A stretch of DNA of 64,000 nt from an uncultured Bacteroidia bacterium (GTDB lineage: Bacteria > Bacteroidota > Bacteroidia > Bacteroidales > UBA932): assembly GCA_902782225.1 (NCBI GenBank), contig CACZMF010000001.1, forward strand, positions 62,001-126,000. Direction: 5' to 3'. This document shows positions 50,879 to 64,000 of this stretch, one piece after another; positions within the stretch are counted from its first letter, which is position 1; the number at the start of each line of letters is the position of its first letter. The translations under genes and the position numbers were made by a program. The notes under the pieces were generated by a model. It worked only from the letters and a program-made list of their open reading frames with translations, did no database searches and was not told the DNA's origin.

Positions 50879-53065
50879 CTAGTTGATGAAGAGTAACTCG
50901 CGATACTTGGGAAGAGGCCAGGTGTCGTTGTCGACGATTTCCTCCAGCCTGTCTATGGGCTGCCTGATACCGGGCAGGCTCTCGGCTATTTCATGGTAGG
51001 CGCAGGCCTTGGAATACTCGTCTTCCATCCTGTTGGCCTTCTTGCGGGCTTCTACCATGGCGTCCACCTTGGTCCTTATTTCCTGAACAAGGGCGGAAAC
51101 CTGGTCCGCCAGCTCCAGGGCCACCCCGGCCTTTTCCTTGAAGGAATCAGGCCATACCTCCTTCATAAGAGCCACGTTCTTAAGCAGTTTGCTCTGGTAT
51201 TCAAGGGCGGCGGGGATGATGTGGTTGACAGCCATGCGCCCCATGACCCTGGCTTCAATCTGGACTTTCTTGGAATAGATATCCCATTTGACTTCGTTGC
51301 GGGCCTCAAGTTCTTTGAGGGAATGGATTCCCAGGGATGTGAAGAGTTCGACGGACTCCGGCTTCGTGAATGTCCTGATCATCTCGGGAACGCTGGTTTC
51401 GGCGTCCAGGCCGCGCCGGGCGGCTTCCTTCTTCCACTCGTCGGTGTAGCCGTTGCCGTCGAAGCAGACCACGTCGATGACGGAGCGGATAATGGGCTTC
51501 AGGCTGTCCATCGCGGCGACCTCAAGGCTCTTGCCGGCGGCGAGTTCCTTGTCCAGGTCCGCCTTGTATTTGTTCAGCTGCTGTGCCACCGCGGCGTTGA
51601 GCACGGTCATGGCGCCGGCGCAGTTGGCCGATGAGCCTACCGCGCGGAATTCGAAGCGGTTGCCGGTGAACGCGAAGGGGGAAGTGCGGTTACGGTCGGT
51701 GTTGTCCAGGAAGATCTGCGGGATCTCCACTATGCCCACGGATGCGCCTTTCTTGCCGGCGATTTCAATGGGTGTGCCGGAAGGAACTTCCAGCAGTTTG
51801 TGCAGTACGTCCGTCATCGCATTTCCGAGGAAGGCGGATACGATTGCAGGCGGAGCTTCGTTTGCTCCGAGGCGGTGGGCGTTGGTGGCGCTGGCGATGC
51901 TTGCCTTCAGCAGGGCGTTATGGCGCTGCACGGCAGCCAGTACGTTGACGAAGAAGACGATGAATTGCAGGTTGCCTTTCGGGTCTTTGCCGGGGGCCAG
52001 CAGGGAAGTGCCCGTGTCGGTGCCAAGGGACCAGTTGTTGTGCTTGCCGGAACCGTTGATGCCTGCGAAGGGTTTCTCGTGCAGCAGCACCACGAAGCCG
52101 TGTTTGCGGGCGACCTTGTTCATCACGTTCATTATCATCTGGTTCTGGTCGTTGGCCAGGTTGCATTCCCCGTAGATCGGCGCAAACTCGAACTGGTTGG
52201 GAGCCACTTCGTTGTGCCTTGTCTTGATGGGGATGCCGAGCTTGTAGCCTTCTATCTCCAGCTCCTGCATGAATGCGGCGACGCGGGAGGGAATCGCGGC
52301 GAAGTAATGGTCGTCCAGCTGCTGGCTCTTGGACGATGCGTGCCCCATGAGCGTGCGTCCGGTCAGCATAAGGTCGGGCCTTGCCGCGTAGAGGTCTTCA
52401 TCGACAAGGAAGTATTCCTGCTCCCATCCGAGGTAGGAGTTCACTTTGTTCACTTCGGGGTCGAACAGCCTGCAGATGGGTACTGCTGCGTCGGAAACGG
52501 CCTTGAGCGCCTTTTTGAGCGGGGCTTTGTAGTCCAGCGCCTCACCGGTGTAGGAAATGAACACGGTGGGGATGCAGAGCGTGTCGCCCTGGATGAACAC
52601 GGGAGAAGTGGGGTCCCAGGCGGTGTAGCCGCGGGCCTCGAAGGTGGCACGTATGCCGCCGCTGGGGAACGAAGAGGCGTCAGGCTCCTGCTGGATGAGC
52701 GACTTTCCGTCGAAGGACTCGATCATGCCGCCCTTGTTGTCGTACTCCATGAGGGAGTCGTGCTTTTCGGCGGTCAGGTCGGTCAGCGGCTGGAACCAGT
52801 GGGTGATGTGGGTGACGCCGTGGTCGAGCGCCCATTCCTTCATCCCGCCGGCGACTTTGTCCGCGGTCTCCAGGTCGAGGGGACGGCCGTTGTCGATACA
52901 GTCCACGAGGGCATAGAATACCTTCACGTCGAGGTATTTGCGCATCTGCTCACGGTTGAACACCAGTTCGCCGAAGTAGGCGGAAGGTCGTTTTGCGGGC
53001 GCCTCGACGTCCAGTGCCTTCTTCTTGAAGGCGTCTTGTACTACGTCAAATCTCAGTTTGCTCAT
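50879..53065 (-). CDS. glnA: Glutamine synthetase type III
   Basis: A 728-residue GSIII, the long form typical of Bacteroidetes. Markers: LGWEQEYFLVDEDLY, IPIKTRHNEVAPNQFEFAPI, GINGSGKHNNWSLGT, RLGANEAPPAIVSAFLG, NRTSPFAFTGNRFEFRAVGSS. It assimilates ammonia into glutamine, the nitrogen donor for PurL and GuaA. Placement next to purine genes ties nitrogen supply to nucleotide synthesis. It is 18 bases after folD and 7 before purA. Confidence 0.95.
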   Translation of the reverse strand: MSKLRFDVVQDAFKKKALDVEAPAKRPSAYFGELVFNREQMRKYLDVKVFYALVDCIDNGRPLDLETADKVAGGMKEWALDHGVTHITHWFQPLTDLTAEKHDSLMEYDNKGGMIESFDGKSLIQQEPDASSFPSGGIRATFEARGYTAWDPTSPVFIQGDTLCIPTVFISYTGEALDYKAPLKKALKAVSDAAVPICRLFDPEVNKVNSYLGWEQEYFLVDEDLYAARPDLMLTGRTLMGHASSKSQQLDDHYFAAIPSRVAAFMQELEIEGYKLGIPIKTRHNEVAPNQFEFAPIYGECNLANDQNQMIMNVMNKVARKHGFVVLLHEKPFAGINGSGKHNNWSLGTDTGTSLLAPGKDPKGNLQFIVFFVNVLAAVQRHNALLKASIASATNAHRLGANEAPPAIVSAFLGNAMTDVLHKLLEVPSGTPIEIAGKKGASVGIVEIPQIFLDNTDRNRTSPFAFTGNRFEFRAVGSSANCAGAMTVLNAAVAQQLNKYKADLDKELAAGKSLEVAAMDSLKPIIRSVIDVVCFDGNGYTDEWKKEAARRGLDAETSVPEMIRTFTKPESVELFTSLGIHSLKELEARNEVKWDIYSKKVQIEARVMGRMAVNHIIPAALEYQSKLLKNVALMKEVWPDSFKEKAGVALELADQVSALVQEIRTKVDAMVEARKKANRMEDEYSKACAYHEIAESLPGIRQPIDRLEEIVDNDTWPLPKYRELLFIN

Positions 53066-53083
53066 GGTATGGGGCTATAATAT

Positions 53084-53932
53084 TTATGCGGACAATCCGC
53101 TGGCTTTCAGGGTGTTTTCCATCAGCATCGCGATGGTCATGGGGCCGACACCGCCTGGAACCGGGGTTATCCATCCTGCAACCTGGGATGCGGAGGCGAA
53201 ATCCACGTCGCCCGTCAGGTGCCCGTCTTCGGTGCGGTTGATACCCACGTCGATCACTATGGCGCCGGGCTTGACCATGTCGCCGGTGATGACTCCCGGG
53301 CGCCCGACAGCGGCCACGAGTATGTCGGCCTGGCGCGTCAGGGCTGCAAGGTCACGGGTGCGGGAATGGGCGATGGTCACGGTCGCGTTGCGGTCGAGCA
53401 GCAGTTTGGCGACCGGCTTGCCGACTATGTTGCTGCGTCCGACAACTACCGCCATCTTGCCTTCGATGCTCTCTCCGGTGCTCTCAATCAGGCGTATGAT
53501 GCCCTGAGGGGTGCACGGCACGAAGCAGGGGCGGCCGAGCCACAGGTTGGCGACGTTGACGGGATGGAATCCGTCGACGTCCTTAGATGGAATTATGGCG
53601 TCCAGTACGCGGTCTTCATTGATATGGCGGGGCAGCGGAAGCTGGACGAGTATACCATCCACTCCGGGGTCGGTGTTAAGCGCCTGTATCTCCTTGAGCA
53701 ACACGGCTTCTTCCACATCTTCAGGGAATTCTATGAGGCGGCTGTCCATTCCGGTGTATTCCGCAGCCTTGATCTTGCCGCGCACGTAGGAACGGCTCGC
53801 AGGATTGTCTCCCACGATAATGACCGCGATGCATGGGATGCGCCCGCCTTCAGCCCTTATCACTTCGACTTTCTCTTTCAGCTTTTCCTTGATTTCAAGG
53901 CTGACTGCCTTGCCGTCGATAATATTGCTCAT
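53084..53932 (-). CDS. folD: Methylene-THF dehydrogenase / methenyl-THF cyclohydrolase
   Basis: A 282-residue bifunctional enzyme yielding 10-formyl-THF. Markers: [20 protein letters not shown] with the catalytic Lys, [43 protein letters not shown] and [16 protein letters not shown]. It supplies formyl groups for PurN and PurH. It lies 4 bases after guaA. Confidence 0.96.
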   Translation of the reverse strand: MSNIIDGKAVSLEIKEKLKEKVEVIRAEGGRIPCIAVIIVGDNPASRSYVRGKIKAAEYTGMDSRLIEFPEDVEEAVLLKEIQALNTDPGVDGILVQLPLPRHINEDRVLDAIIPSKDVDGFHPVNVANLWLGRPCFVPCTPQGIIRLIESTGESIEGKMAVVVGRSNIVGKPVAKLLLDRNATVTIAHSRTRDLAALTRQADILVAAVGRPGVITGDMVKPGAIVIDVGINRTEDGHLTGDVDFASASQVAGWITPVPGGVGPMTIAMLMENTLKASGLSA

Positions 53933-53936
53933 ATCG

Positions 53937-58180
<4,244 letters not shown>

Positions 58181-58189
58181 AAGAATTCA

Positions 58190-58217
58190 CAAATATACAA
58201 AATATTTATTAATTTTG
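58190..58217. promoter_or_regulatory. Divergent -7 boxes for the clostripain/gua operon and xerD
   Basis: Minus strand TATATTTG (58197-58190), 9 bases before the peptidase ATG. Plus strand TAATTTTG (58210-58217), 3 bases before the xerD GTG. Both match TAnnTTTG exactly; no good -33 elements were seen. Confidence 0.45.
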
Positions 58218-58220
58218 TAT

Positions 58221-59081
58221 GTGGACCAGTTTTCATATTATCTTTCCATAGAGCGGCAGCTTTCGCCCAACACCGTGGCTTCATACGGTGCCGAGGTGGC
58301 TGCTTTTCTGGATTTCCTGGTCGGGAAGAAGGCGACGGAGTGCAGTTCCGACGACATCGTCGCCTATATGGCGTCCCGTTCCGGGGAGCTTTCCAAGCGC
58401 AGCCAGGCCCACGCCCTGAGCGCCCTCCGGTCGTTTTTCGACTTCCTTATCCTGGAGGGAGAGAGGAAAGACAACCCGTGCGACAAGGTGGATGCCCCGA
58501 AGCTGGGGCGCTATCTTCCTGAGGTCCTGTCAGTCGAGGAGGTGGATGCAATTATCGGCAGCGTGCCCGACAGCAAGCCCTCGGACCTGCGCGACAGGGC
58601 CATTCTCGAGGTCCTGTACGGCTGCGGGCTGCGCGTCTCCGAAGCCTGCGGGCTGCTGATTTCCCACGTGGACTTCGACGAGGCCTTCGTGCGGGTGGTG
58701 GGAAAAGGCGACAAGGAGAGGCTGGTGCCCATAGGGGAGCCGGCCCTTGAGGCGCTGAGGGCCTGGCTTGAGGTCCGCCCCGGGCCCGCCGCCCCGGAGT
58801 ATTCGGACTTTGCCTTCCTGAACCTGCGCGGGAAACCTCTGAGCCGCGTGTCCGTGTTCAATATGGTCAAGAACCGCGCAATGCTGGCAGGCGTGCGGAA
58901 GGAAATCTCCCCGCACACCTTCAGGCACTCATTTGCAACGCATCTGGTGGAAAACGGCGCCGACCTGCGTATAGTGCAGGAAATGCTCGGTCACGAAAGC
59001 ATACTGACCACTGAAATCTACACCCACATAGATTCCAGCACCTGGCAGCGGTCCATCCTGGACCACCATCCCCGCCGTTAG
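58221..59081 (+). CDS. xerD: Tyrosine recombinase XerD
   Basis: A 286-residue site-specific recombinase. An N-terminal SAM-like core-binding domain ([18 protein letters not shown]) is followed by a catalytic domain with Arg in [24 protein letters not shown] (His-x-x-Arg), [14 protein letters not shown] with His and the nucleophile Tyr. It resolves chromosome dimers at dif together with a partner; no dif site was identified here. The start is a GTG at 58221, chosen because the -7 box ends three bases before it and the family N-terminus begins there; longer upstream codons are antisense to the peptidase gene. Confidence 0.9.
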   Translation: MDQFSYYLSIERQLSPNTVASYGAEVAAFLDFLVGKKATECSSDDIVAYMASRSGELSKRSQAHALSALRSFFDFLILEGERKDNPCDKVDAPKLGRYLPEVLSVEEVDAIIGSVPDSKPSDLRDRAILEVLYGCGLRVSEACGLLISHVDFDEAFVRVVGKGDKERLVPIGEPALEALRAWLEVRPGPAAPEYSDFAFLNLRGKPLSRVSVFNMVKNRAMLAGVRKEISPHTFRHSFATHLVENGADLRIVQEMLGHESILTTEIYTHIDSSTWQRSILDHHPRR

Positions 59082-59650
59082 GATTCTTCCTCCAGGGCTT
59101 TGTTGTAGCACTCGCGGCAGAGGGGCTCGTAGATGTCTTTCTCGCCCAGGACCACCAGCTTGCGGCTCTTGCTGAGGCGGTGGGAGTGGTTGGCGAGATT
59201 GCCGCATTTCACGCAGATTGCATGGACTTTCTGCACGTCTTCAGCCACGGCCATGAGCATGGGCATGGGCCCGAAAGGCTTGCCGAGGTAGTCGGTGTCA
59301 AGGCCGGCCACGATCACGCGGACCCCGCGATTGGCAAGCGTCTGGCACACGTCCACGAGTTCCGGCCCGAAGAACTGGGCCTCGTCCACTCCGACCACTT
59401 CCACGTCGGGCTCGATTTCCAGCATGTCGGCGGCTTTGGCGATGGGCTTGGAGGAAATCTTGTGGAAATCGTGCGACACCACTTCCACGTCCGAATACCT
59501 GTTGTCTATCGCGGGCTTGAAGATGGCGATTTTCTGGTTGGCGAACTGGGCGCGGCGCAGGCGCCTGATGAGTTCTTCGGTCTTGCCTGAGAACATCGAG
59601 CCGCAAACTACTTCGATGCAGCCGGATTTTTTGTGGTTTTCTGAAAACAT
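59078..59650 (-). CDS. tdk: Thymidine kinase
   Basis: A 190-residue type II thymidine kinase for salvage of thymidine. Walker [18 protein letters not shown]; Walker B region [10 protein letters not shown]; lasso/base-binding [17 protein letters not shown]; zinc ligands in ICVKCGNLA and CRECYNK. The ATG at 59650 gives the normal N-terminus. Its stop overlaps the convergent xerD stop. Confidence 0.95.
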   Translation of the reverse strand: MFSENHKKSGCIEVVCGSMFSGKTEELIRRLRRAQFANQKIAIFKPAIDNRYSDVEVVSHDFHKISSKPIAKAADMLEIEPDVEVVGVDEAQFFGPELVDVCQTLANRGVRVIVAGLDTDYLGKPFGPMPMLMAVAEDVQKVHAICVKCGNLANHSHRLSKSRKLVVLGEKDIYEPLCRECYNKALEEES

Positions 59651-59655
59651 TTGCT

Positions 59656-59677
59656 TAGCTTTGTGGAGACAAATATA
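59656..59677. promoter_or_regulatory. Divergent -7 boxes for rsmI and tdk
   Basis: Plus strand TAGCTTTG (59656-59663), 29 bases before rsmI. Minus strand TATATTTG (59677-59670), 19 bases before tdk. Both match TAnnTTTG. Confidence 0.45.
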
Positions 59678-59692
59678 ATAAAAACTTGTGAT

Positions 59693-60442
59693 ATGCCCAG
59701 CGGTATTCTCTACATAGTTCCGACCCCTGTCGGAAATCTGGACGACATCACTCTCAGGGCCCTTTCCGTGCTCCGGGAGGCAGACCTCATCCTGGCCGAG
59801 GATACCCGCACGAGCGCGGTGCTCCTGCAGCACTACGGCATCAAGGGCAAGCTGCTTTCCCACCACAAGTTCAATGAACACGCCACCGTGGGCCTGGTCA
59901 AGGAGCGGCTCCTCCAGGGCCTGACGGTAGCCCTTGTCAGCGACGCCGGCACGCCCGGAATCTCCGATCCGGGATTCCTCCTCTCGCGGGAGTGCGCCGC
60001 CGAGGGCATCGAAGTCCAGACGCTTCCGGGCGCCACTGCATGCATTCCTGCGATAGTCAGTTCCGGCCTGCCCTGCGACCGCTTCTGCTTCGAAGGCTTC
60101 CTGCCGCAGAAAAAGGGGCGCAAAACCCGCTTGACCGAACTCACCAAAGAAACGAGAACTATGATATTCTATGAATCACCAAGGCGTCTTGTCGGGACGC
60201 TGGAGCAATTTGCCGAATTCTTCGGCCCGGAGCGCGAGTGCTCCGTGGCGCGGGAGATTTCCAAACTGCACGAAGAGCACTGCCGGGGGAGTCTGGCCGA
60301 GCTGCTCGCACATTTCAGGGCCGTGGAGCCCAAGGGAGAAATTGTAATCGTCGTGGCAGGCCTGCCCTCCGAAGGGCACCGTGAGCACCACAACAAGTAC
60401 AAGGAGGGGAAGGATCGTGGAGAAGAAGGACAGGAAGGATAG
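59693..60442 (+). CDS. rsmI: 16S rRNA (cytidine-1402-2'-O)-methyltransferase
   Basis: A 249-residue SAM-dependent methyltransferase of the tetrapyrrole-methylase fold. Markers: [72 protein letters not shown] and [12 protein letters not shown]. It modifies C1402 in the ribosomal decoding centre. The ATG at 59693 matches the family start. Confidence 0.95.
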   Translation: MPSGILYIVPTPVGNLDDITLRALSVLREADLILAEDTRTSAVLLQHYGIKGKLLSHHKFNEHATVGLVKERLLQGLTVALVSDAGTPGISDPGFLLSRECAAEGIEVQTLPGATACIPAIVSSGLPCDRFCFEGFLPQKKGRKTRLTELTKETRTMIFYESPRRLVGTLEQFAEFFGPERECSVAREISKLHEEHCRGSLAELLAHFRAVEPKGEIVIVVAGLPSEGHREHHNKYKEGKDRGEEGQEG

Positions 60443-61274
60443 CCCGACGGCGGTTTTCAAAGTGGGCGCGATCGCCCTTGCATTTTTAATAATCGGTTAT
60501 CAGTCTGCGCTGTTCGTCCACAGGGCGGCGGAGCTTCGCGTAGCGGCTGCCCGCGACAAGCCGGACACGGTGTACGTTGTGTACAGGGCCCCTGCGGATA
60601 CGGTTCCGGAGGTGGTGCGGCACAATGCCGTCCACAGCGCCCCCGTGCAGCACGCCAGGAACCGGACCCGCCGGGTGGAGAGCTTCCGCTTCAATCCCAA
60701 CACGGTCAGCGTCGAGGACCTTATGCGACTGGGATTCAGCGAGAAACAGGCGCAGTCGATAGACAACTACCGCGCCAGGGGCGGCCGCTTCCGCAGGCCC
60801 TCCGACTTCGCTAAATCCTATGTCGTCGCCGATTCTGTGTTCCAGCGGCTCAAGCCCTGGATCGACATTCCCCGGCTGGATATCAACCGGGCGGATTCGG
60901 CCGCTTTCGATGCCCTTCCCGGCATAGGTCCGTATTTCGCGGCAAAGATGGTGGAATACAGGACCCGGCTCGGCGGCTACTCTTTTAAGGAGCAGCTGAT
61001 GGACATCTACCATTTCGACCGGGAAAAATACGACGGCCTGAGCGACCTCGTTGTCTGCAGCTCTCCAGCTAAACCTTTCAGGCTCTGGCAGATGCCGGAA
61101 GACAGCCTGCGGCAGCATCCCTATATAAAGAACTGGCAGACGGCGCATTCTATCGTGCTTTTCCGGGAAAACAGCCCCCGGGAAGAATGGACCCTCGACG
61201 CCCTCTCCAAAGCATGCATCCTGCCCCCGGAAGATATGGCGAAGCTTGCCCGCTGCTCCATCGCCGCTCCCTAG
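60417..61274 (+). CDS. ComEA-like helix-hairpin-helix membrane-anchored protein
   Basis: A 285-residue protein with one N-terminal membrane segment (about 12-28) and at least two helix-hairpin-helix regions: VSVEDLMRLGFSEKQAQSI and DINRADSAAFDALPGIGPYFAAKM. Such proteins bind DNA at the outer face of the membrane, as ComEA does in DNA uptake, but Bacteroidetes carry several of unknown role. The start is taken as GTG at 60417, preceded by AAGGAGG at 60401-60407; another GTG at 60381 is possible. It overlaps rsmI. Confidence 0.8.
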   Translation: MEKKDRKDSPTAVFKVGAIALAFLIIGYQSALFVHRAAELRVAAARDKPDTVYVVYRAPADTVPEVVRHNAVHSAPVQHARNRTRRVESFRFNPNTVSVEDLMRLGFSEKQAQSIDNYRARGGRFRRPSDFAKSYVVADSVFQRLKPWIDIPRLDINRADSAAFDALPGIGPYFAAKMVEYRTRLGGYSFKEQLMDIYHFDREKYDGLSDLVVCSSPAKPFRLWQMPEDSLRQHPYIKNWQTAHSIVLFRENSPREEWTLDALSKACILPPEDMAKLARCSIAAP

Positions 61275-62716
61275 GCCTTCTTCCTTATCAGCAGGCACAG
61301 CCCGAGGACGGTCAGCAAAGCGTTGACCAGCAGCAGCTCATATCCGAAGCGGTAGCCGCCGAGCCACTGCTCGGAGTGCGATTGCAGCACGTAACAAAGG
61401 ATGGGGGAAAGCACCGCCACCAGCGGCACCCACTTGTCGCGGACAGGCTTCCTGCAGGCGAGCCCGAAGGCGAACATTCCGAGAATAGGTCCGTAGGTGT
61501 AGCTCGCGAGCTTATAGACGGCATCGATGACGCTTTGGGTATTAAGAAGGTAGAAGCCATACACGACGATCCCCATCAGCACGGCCATTGCTATGTGCAC
61601 CCGTTTGCGGGTGCGGCCCACCGCCTCTTCCGGCTTGCCTTCGGTGCCAATGATGTCGGCGGTGAAGGAAGTGGTGAGGGCGGTCAGAGCGGAGCCCCCT
61701 GCTGAAAAAGCGCAGGACACCAGCCCCAGCACGAACAGCACGCCCACTATCATCGGCAGGCTGCCTCCCGTGGCCACCGCAGGGAACAGCAGGTCGCCGG
61801 TCTCCGTGATCCCTTTTTGCGCCGAGAACTCGTAGAGCAGCACGCCAAGGCAGAGGAAGAGGAACACCACCGGCACTTGGAGCAACCCGCTGGTGATCAG
61901 GTTCTTGCGGGAATCCCTGGCGTTGCGGCTGCTGAGCGTGCGCTGCATCAGGTCCTGGTCCAGCCCCGTCATCGCAACCACGGTGAACACCCCCGCAAGG
62001 AACTGTTTCCAGAAGAATCTGGGGTGGTTGGGATCGTCGAAGAAGAAGATGCGCGACATCGGGCTTTCCCGCACGGCCTTTGCCGTGCCTCCGAAATCCA
62101 GCCCCATGTCCCTGGCTATGAACACTATAGCCAGCACGATGGACACTATCATGCACACCGTTTTCAGCACGTCCGTCCAGAGCACCGACTTCATCCCGCC
62201 CCGGAAGGTGTATGCCAGCACTATCAGCATACACACGGCAACGTTCAGGGCGAAAGGCAGCCCCAGCGGCCCGAATACCATGAGCTGCAGGGTCATACAC
62301 ACGAGGAAAAGCCGCACCGCAGCTCCCAACATCTTGGAAATGAAGAAGAACCACGCCCCGGTCTTATGGGAGCTGACTCCGAACCTGTCGTCCAGATACT
62401 GGTAGATGGACACCATATTCTTCCTGAAGAACACAGGCGTGAGCACGAAGGCGATCACGAGGTAGCCGACAAAAAAGCCCAGGACCATCTGCATGTAGCT
62501 CATCGCGGATCCGCCCACCATGCCCGGCACCGAAACGAAGGTGACCCCGGACATAGGCGCACCGATCAGCGCTATAGCAACAATCCACCAGGGGGCTTTC
62601 CGCCCGCCGTTGAAGAAATCGGATGCGCTGCCCTTCCCCCTGGAAGCGACCAGGGAGACTGCAAGCAGCAGGGCGAAATAGCCCAGCATGGTCAGCACGA
62701 CTGCAAGTGGTGTCAT
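61271..62716 (-). CDS. Sodium:solute symporter family transporter
   Basis: A 481-residue SSS-family transporter with about 13 membrane helices. Markers: SASDFFNGGRKAPWWIVAIALIGA, VSVPGMVGGSAMSYMQ, GLDQDLMQRTLSSRNARDSRKNL and CAFSAGGSALTALTTSFTADI with the Ser residues of the second sodium site. The substrate (sugar, sialic acid, amino acid or other) cannot be told. The ATG at 62716 is preferred to a TTG two codons upstream. It converges on the helix-hairpin-helix gene with a four-base overlap. Confidence 0.88.
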   Translation of the reverse strand: MTPLAVVLTMLGYFALLLAVSLVASRGKGSASDFFNGGRKAPWWIVAIALIGAPMSGVTFVSVPGMVGGSAMSYMQMVLGFFVGYLVIAFVLTPVFFRKNMVSIYQYLDDRFGVSSHKTGAWFFFISKMLGAAVRLFLVCMTLQLMVFGPLGLPFALNVAVCMLIVLAYTFRGGMKSVLWTDVLKTVCMIVSIVLAIVFIARDMGLDFGGTAKAVRESPMSRIFFFDDPNHPRFFWKQFLAGVFTVVAMTGLDQDLMQRTLSSRNARDSRKNLITSGLLQVPVVFLFLCLGVLLYEFSAQKGITETGDLLFPAVATGGSLPMIVGVLFVLGLVSCAFSAGGSALTALTTSFTADIIGTEGKPEEAVGRTRKRVHIAMAVLMGIVVYGFYLLNTQSVIDAVYKLASYTYGPILGMFAFGLACRKPVRDKWVPLVAVLSPILCYVLQSHSEQWLGGYRFGYELLLVNALLTVLGLCLLIRKKA

Positions 62717-62732
62717 CGGCAATTCCTTTTTG

Positions 62733-62740
62733 CAAAAATA
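62733..62740 (-). promoter_or_regulatory. -7 box of the symporter gene
   Basis: TATTTTTG on the minus strand, a TAnnTTTG match 16 bases before the ATG. On the plus strand TATATTTA at 62754-62761, one base off consensus, may serve dsbD. Confidence 0.35.
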
Positions 62741-62788
62741 CGAAAAAGATGATTATATTTACCGACCTTTTTATCAGATACACCGCTT

Positions 62789-64000
62789 ATGAAACTCAGA
62801 CATATCCTATCGGCATTGCTGTTATTGCTGCCTCTCGGCGCCTTGGATGCGCAGGTGCCCGATGCCACCGTGCGCTGGAAGGCCGAGGCCACTCAGGCCG
62901 GCGACGGACTGTATGAATTGGTATTCACCGGGGAGACTGCCCCGGATTGGCACACATACGGCACCGCTTCCAAGTATTCCGCCCCTTCCATCACTCTGGA
63001 GAAGCTGCAGGGCTGCGTGCCTGAAGGCGGGCTTTACGATATCACAGAGCCTGTGCTCGAAGATGGCGAGCCCGTGTTCCACGGCAGTTTCAAGCTGGGC
63101 CAGAAAGTGCGGCTCACCGCAGATTCCGGAGCGGCCGGCGGCTATATCACCTGGCTCGCCTGCACGGGCGGAGCTTGCGCGAGTCCGGAGGACTGGGAGT
63201 TCGACCTGAGTCTCGGCGCCGTGCCCGACACGGCCCACAGCAGCGTGATTTCGGACCCTTCGGAAAGTGCCTCAGGGGCCGGCTCCCTTTGGGCCCTGAT
63301 ACTTGAAGCCATATTGTGGGGCTTTGCCATGTTGCTGACTCCCTGCGTTTTCCCCATGGTGCCCATGACCGTGTCTTTCTTCCTTAAGAGCTCCACCACT
63401 GCCGCAGCGGGCCGCTTCAAGGCATTCATGTATGGGCTTTTCATAGTGCTGCTCTACACCGTGCCGATAAGCGTGATCATACTGCTGACGCGGCTGCTGG
63501 GGGGCGATGCGGTGACTGCCGATATCTTCAACTGGCTTGCCACGCACTGGATTCCCAACCTGATTTTCTTCATAGTGTTCATGGTGTTCGCGGCGTCCTT
63601 CTTCGGGGCTTTCGAGATTGTGCTGCCCTCTTCGCTGGTGGGCAAAAGCGACAAGAATTCGGAGAAAGGCGGCCTTGTGGGCATCTTCTTTATGGCGCTG
63701 ACGCTGGTGCTGGTGTCCTTTTCCTGCACCGGCCCGATTGTGGGTTCGGTGCTGATTCGTTCCACGGCCGGCGAGTTCTGGACCCCGATGGTCACGATGC
63801 TGGCGTTCTCCGTGGCTTTTGCCCTGCCGTTCACGATATTTGCCCTGTTCCCTTCGCTGCTCGGCAAGATCAGGGGAAAGAGCGGGTCGTGGCTCAACAG
63901 CGTGAAGGTGGTGCTCGGCTTCATCGAAGTGGCGCTTGGCTTCAAGTTCCTGAGCGTCGCCGACCAGACCTACCACTGGGGCCTGCTGGACCGCGAAGTG
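62789..64000 (+). CDS. dsbD: Thiol:disulfide interchange protein DsbD, cut by right edge
   Basis: The frame runs open from the ATG to the window end (404 codons visible). A signal peptide (MKLRHILSALLLLLPLG) precedes the N-terminal DsbD domain with its Cys pair in WLACTGGACAS. The membrane domain follows, with the two redox Cys in LLTPCVFPMVPMTV and VSFSCTGPIVGS, both next to the conserved Pro. It carries reducing power from cytoplasmic thioredoxin to the periplasm; a C-terminal thioredoxin domain is expected beyond the edge but not seen. Confidence 0.92.
   Translation, partial: MKLRHILSALLLLLPLGALDAQVPDATVRWKAEATQAGDGLYELVFTGETAPDWHTYGTASKYSAPSITLEKLQGCVPEGGLYDITEPVLEDGEPVFHGSFKLGQKVRLTADSGAAGGYITWLACTGGACASPEDWEFDLSLGAVPDTAHSSVISDPSESASGAGSLWALILEAILWGFAMLLTPCVFPMVPMTVSFFLKSSTTAAAGRFKAFMYGLFIVLLYTVPISVIILLTRLLGGDAVTADIFNWLATHWIPNLIFFIVFMVFAASFFGAFEIVLPSSLVGKSDKNSEKGGLVGIFFMALTLVLVSFSCTGPIVGSVLIRSTAGEFWTPMVTMLAFSVAFALPFTIFALFPSLLGKIRGKSGSWLNSVKVVLGFIEVALGFKFLSVADQTYHWGLLDREV

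Overview
The window looks like a chromosomal segment of an uncultured, fairly GC-rich member of the Bacteroidales. The evidence is SusD-era style surface lipoproteins with fimbrillin-like and BACON domains, a type III glutamine synthetase, DUF5020 and DUF5692-like membrane proteins, a Bacteroidetes-type PurA/GuaA/GuaB set, and repeated promoter boxes of the Bacteroidetes form TAnnTTTG, often with TTGC about 19-20 bases upstream. No rRNA, tRNA or CRISPR array was seen. The genus cannot be fixed from the sequence alone.

Layout. 1-6.4 kb (minus strand): a surface/secretion operon with a 48-residue leader-type protein, a large fimbrillin-like lipoprotein, an endonuclease domain separated from it by one in-frame TGA, a second lipoprotein and the start of an M6-like protease. 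6.8-9.4 kb: two Rpn/PDDEXK_2 nucleases, each with an in-frame internal start for its C-terminal tail, a free-standing copy of that tail, and a 150-bp hairpin-bearing repeat after the first nuclease and after the tail copy. 9.4-20.2 kb: a serpin lipoprotein, a SanA-like protein, threonine aldolase, a hypB / Fe-S flavoprotein / hypA operon, a membrane protein, a CPBP protease and a UbiA-family prenyltransferase. 20.3-21.6 kb: a REP-associated tyrosine transposase (RAYT) flanked by inverted REP hairpin pairs, with a third REP pair at 26.1 kb. 21.6-27.0 kb: glycerol uptake (glpK-glpF), a glycerophosphodiesterase, pgi and an outer-membrane DUF5020 protein.

27.0-58.2 kb is a nucleotide-biosynthesis supercluster. 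The minus-strand operon pyrC-carA-carB-pyrK-pyrD-pyrF-pyrE-pyrB covers the whole path to UMP. Divergent from it, purE-purL-purC-purF-purM-purN-purH-purD-purC2-purB covers PRPP to IMP (without purK). A convergent minus-strand operon (clostripain-like lipoprotein-guaB-guaA-folD-glnA-purA) supplies GMP, AMP, folate one-carbon units and glutamine. Gene order and sequence style of the pyr and pur operons are Firmicutes-like, while purC2, purA, guaA, guaB and glnA look native to Bacteroidetes.

The most striking observation is that two glutamine amidotransferases in the Firmicutes-like operons have lost their glutaminase active sites: CarA has Gly in place of the catalytic Cys and Gln in place of the catalytic His, and PurF begins M-G-V-L-G with no N-terminal Cys and with an altered oxyanion-hole Asn. 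The glutaminase sites of PurL and GuaA in the same window look intact. With purK also missing, the cluster may be adapted to high ambient ammonia and CO2. 58.2-64 kb: xerD, tdk, rsmI, a ComEA-like helix-hairpin-helix protein, a sodium:solute symporter and the start of dsbD.
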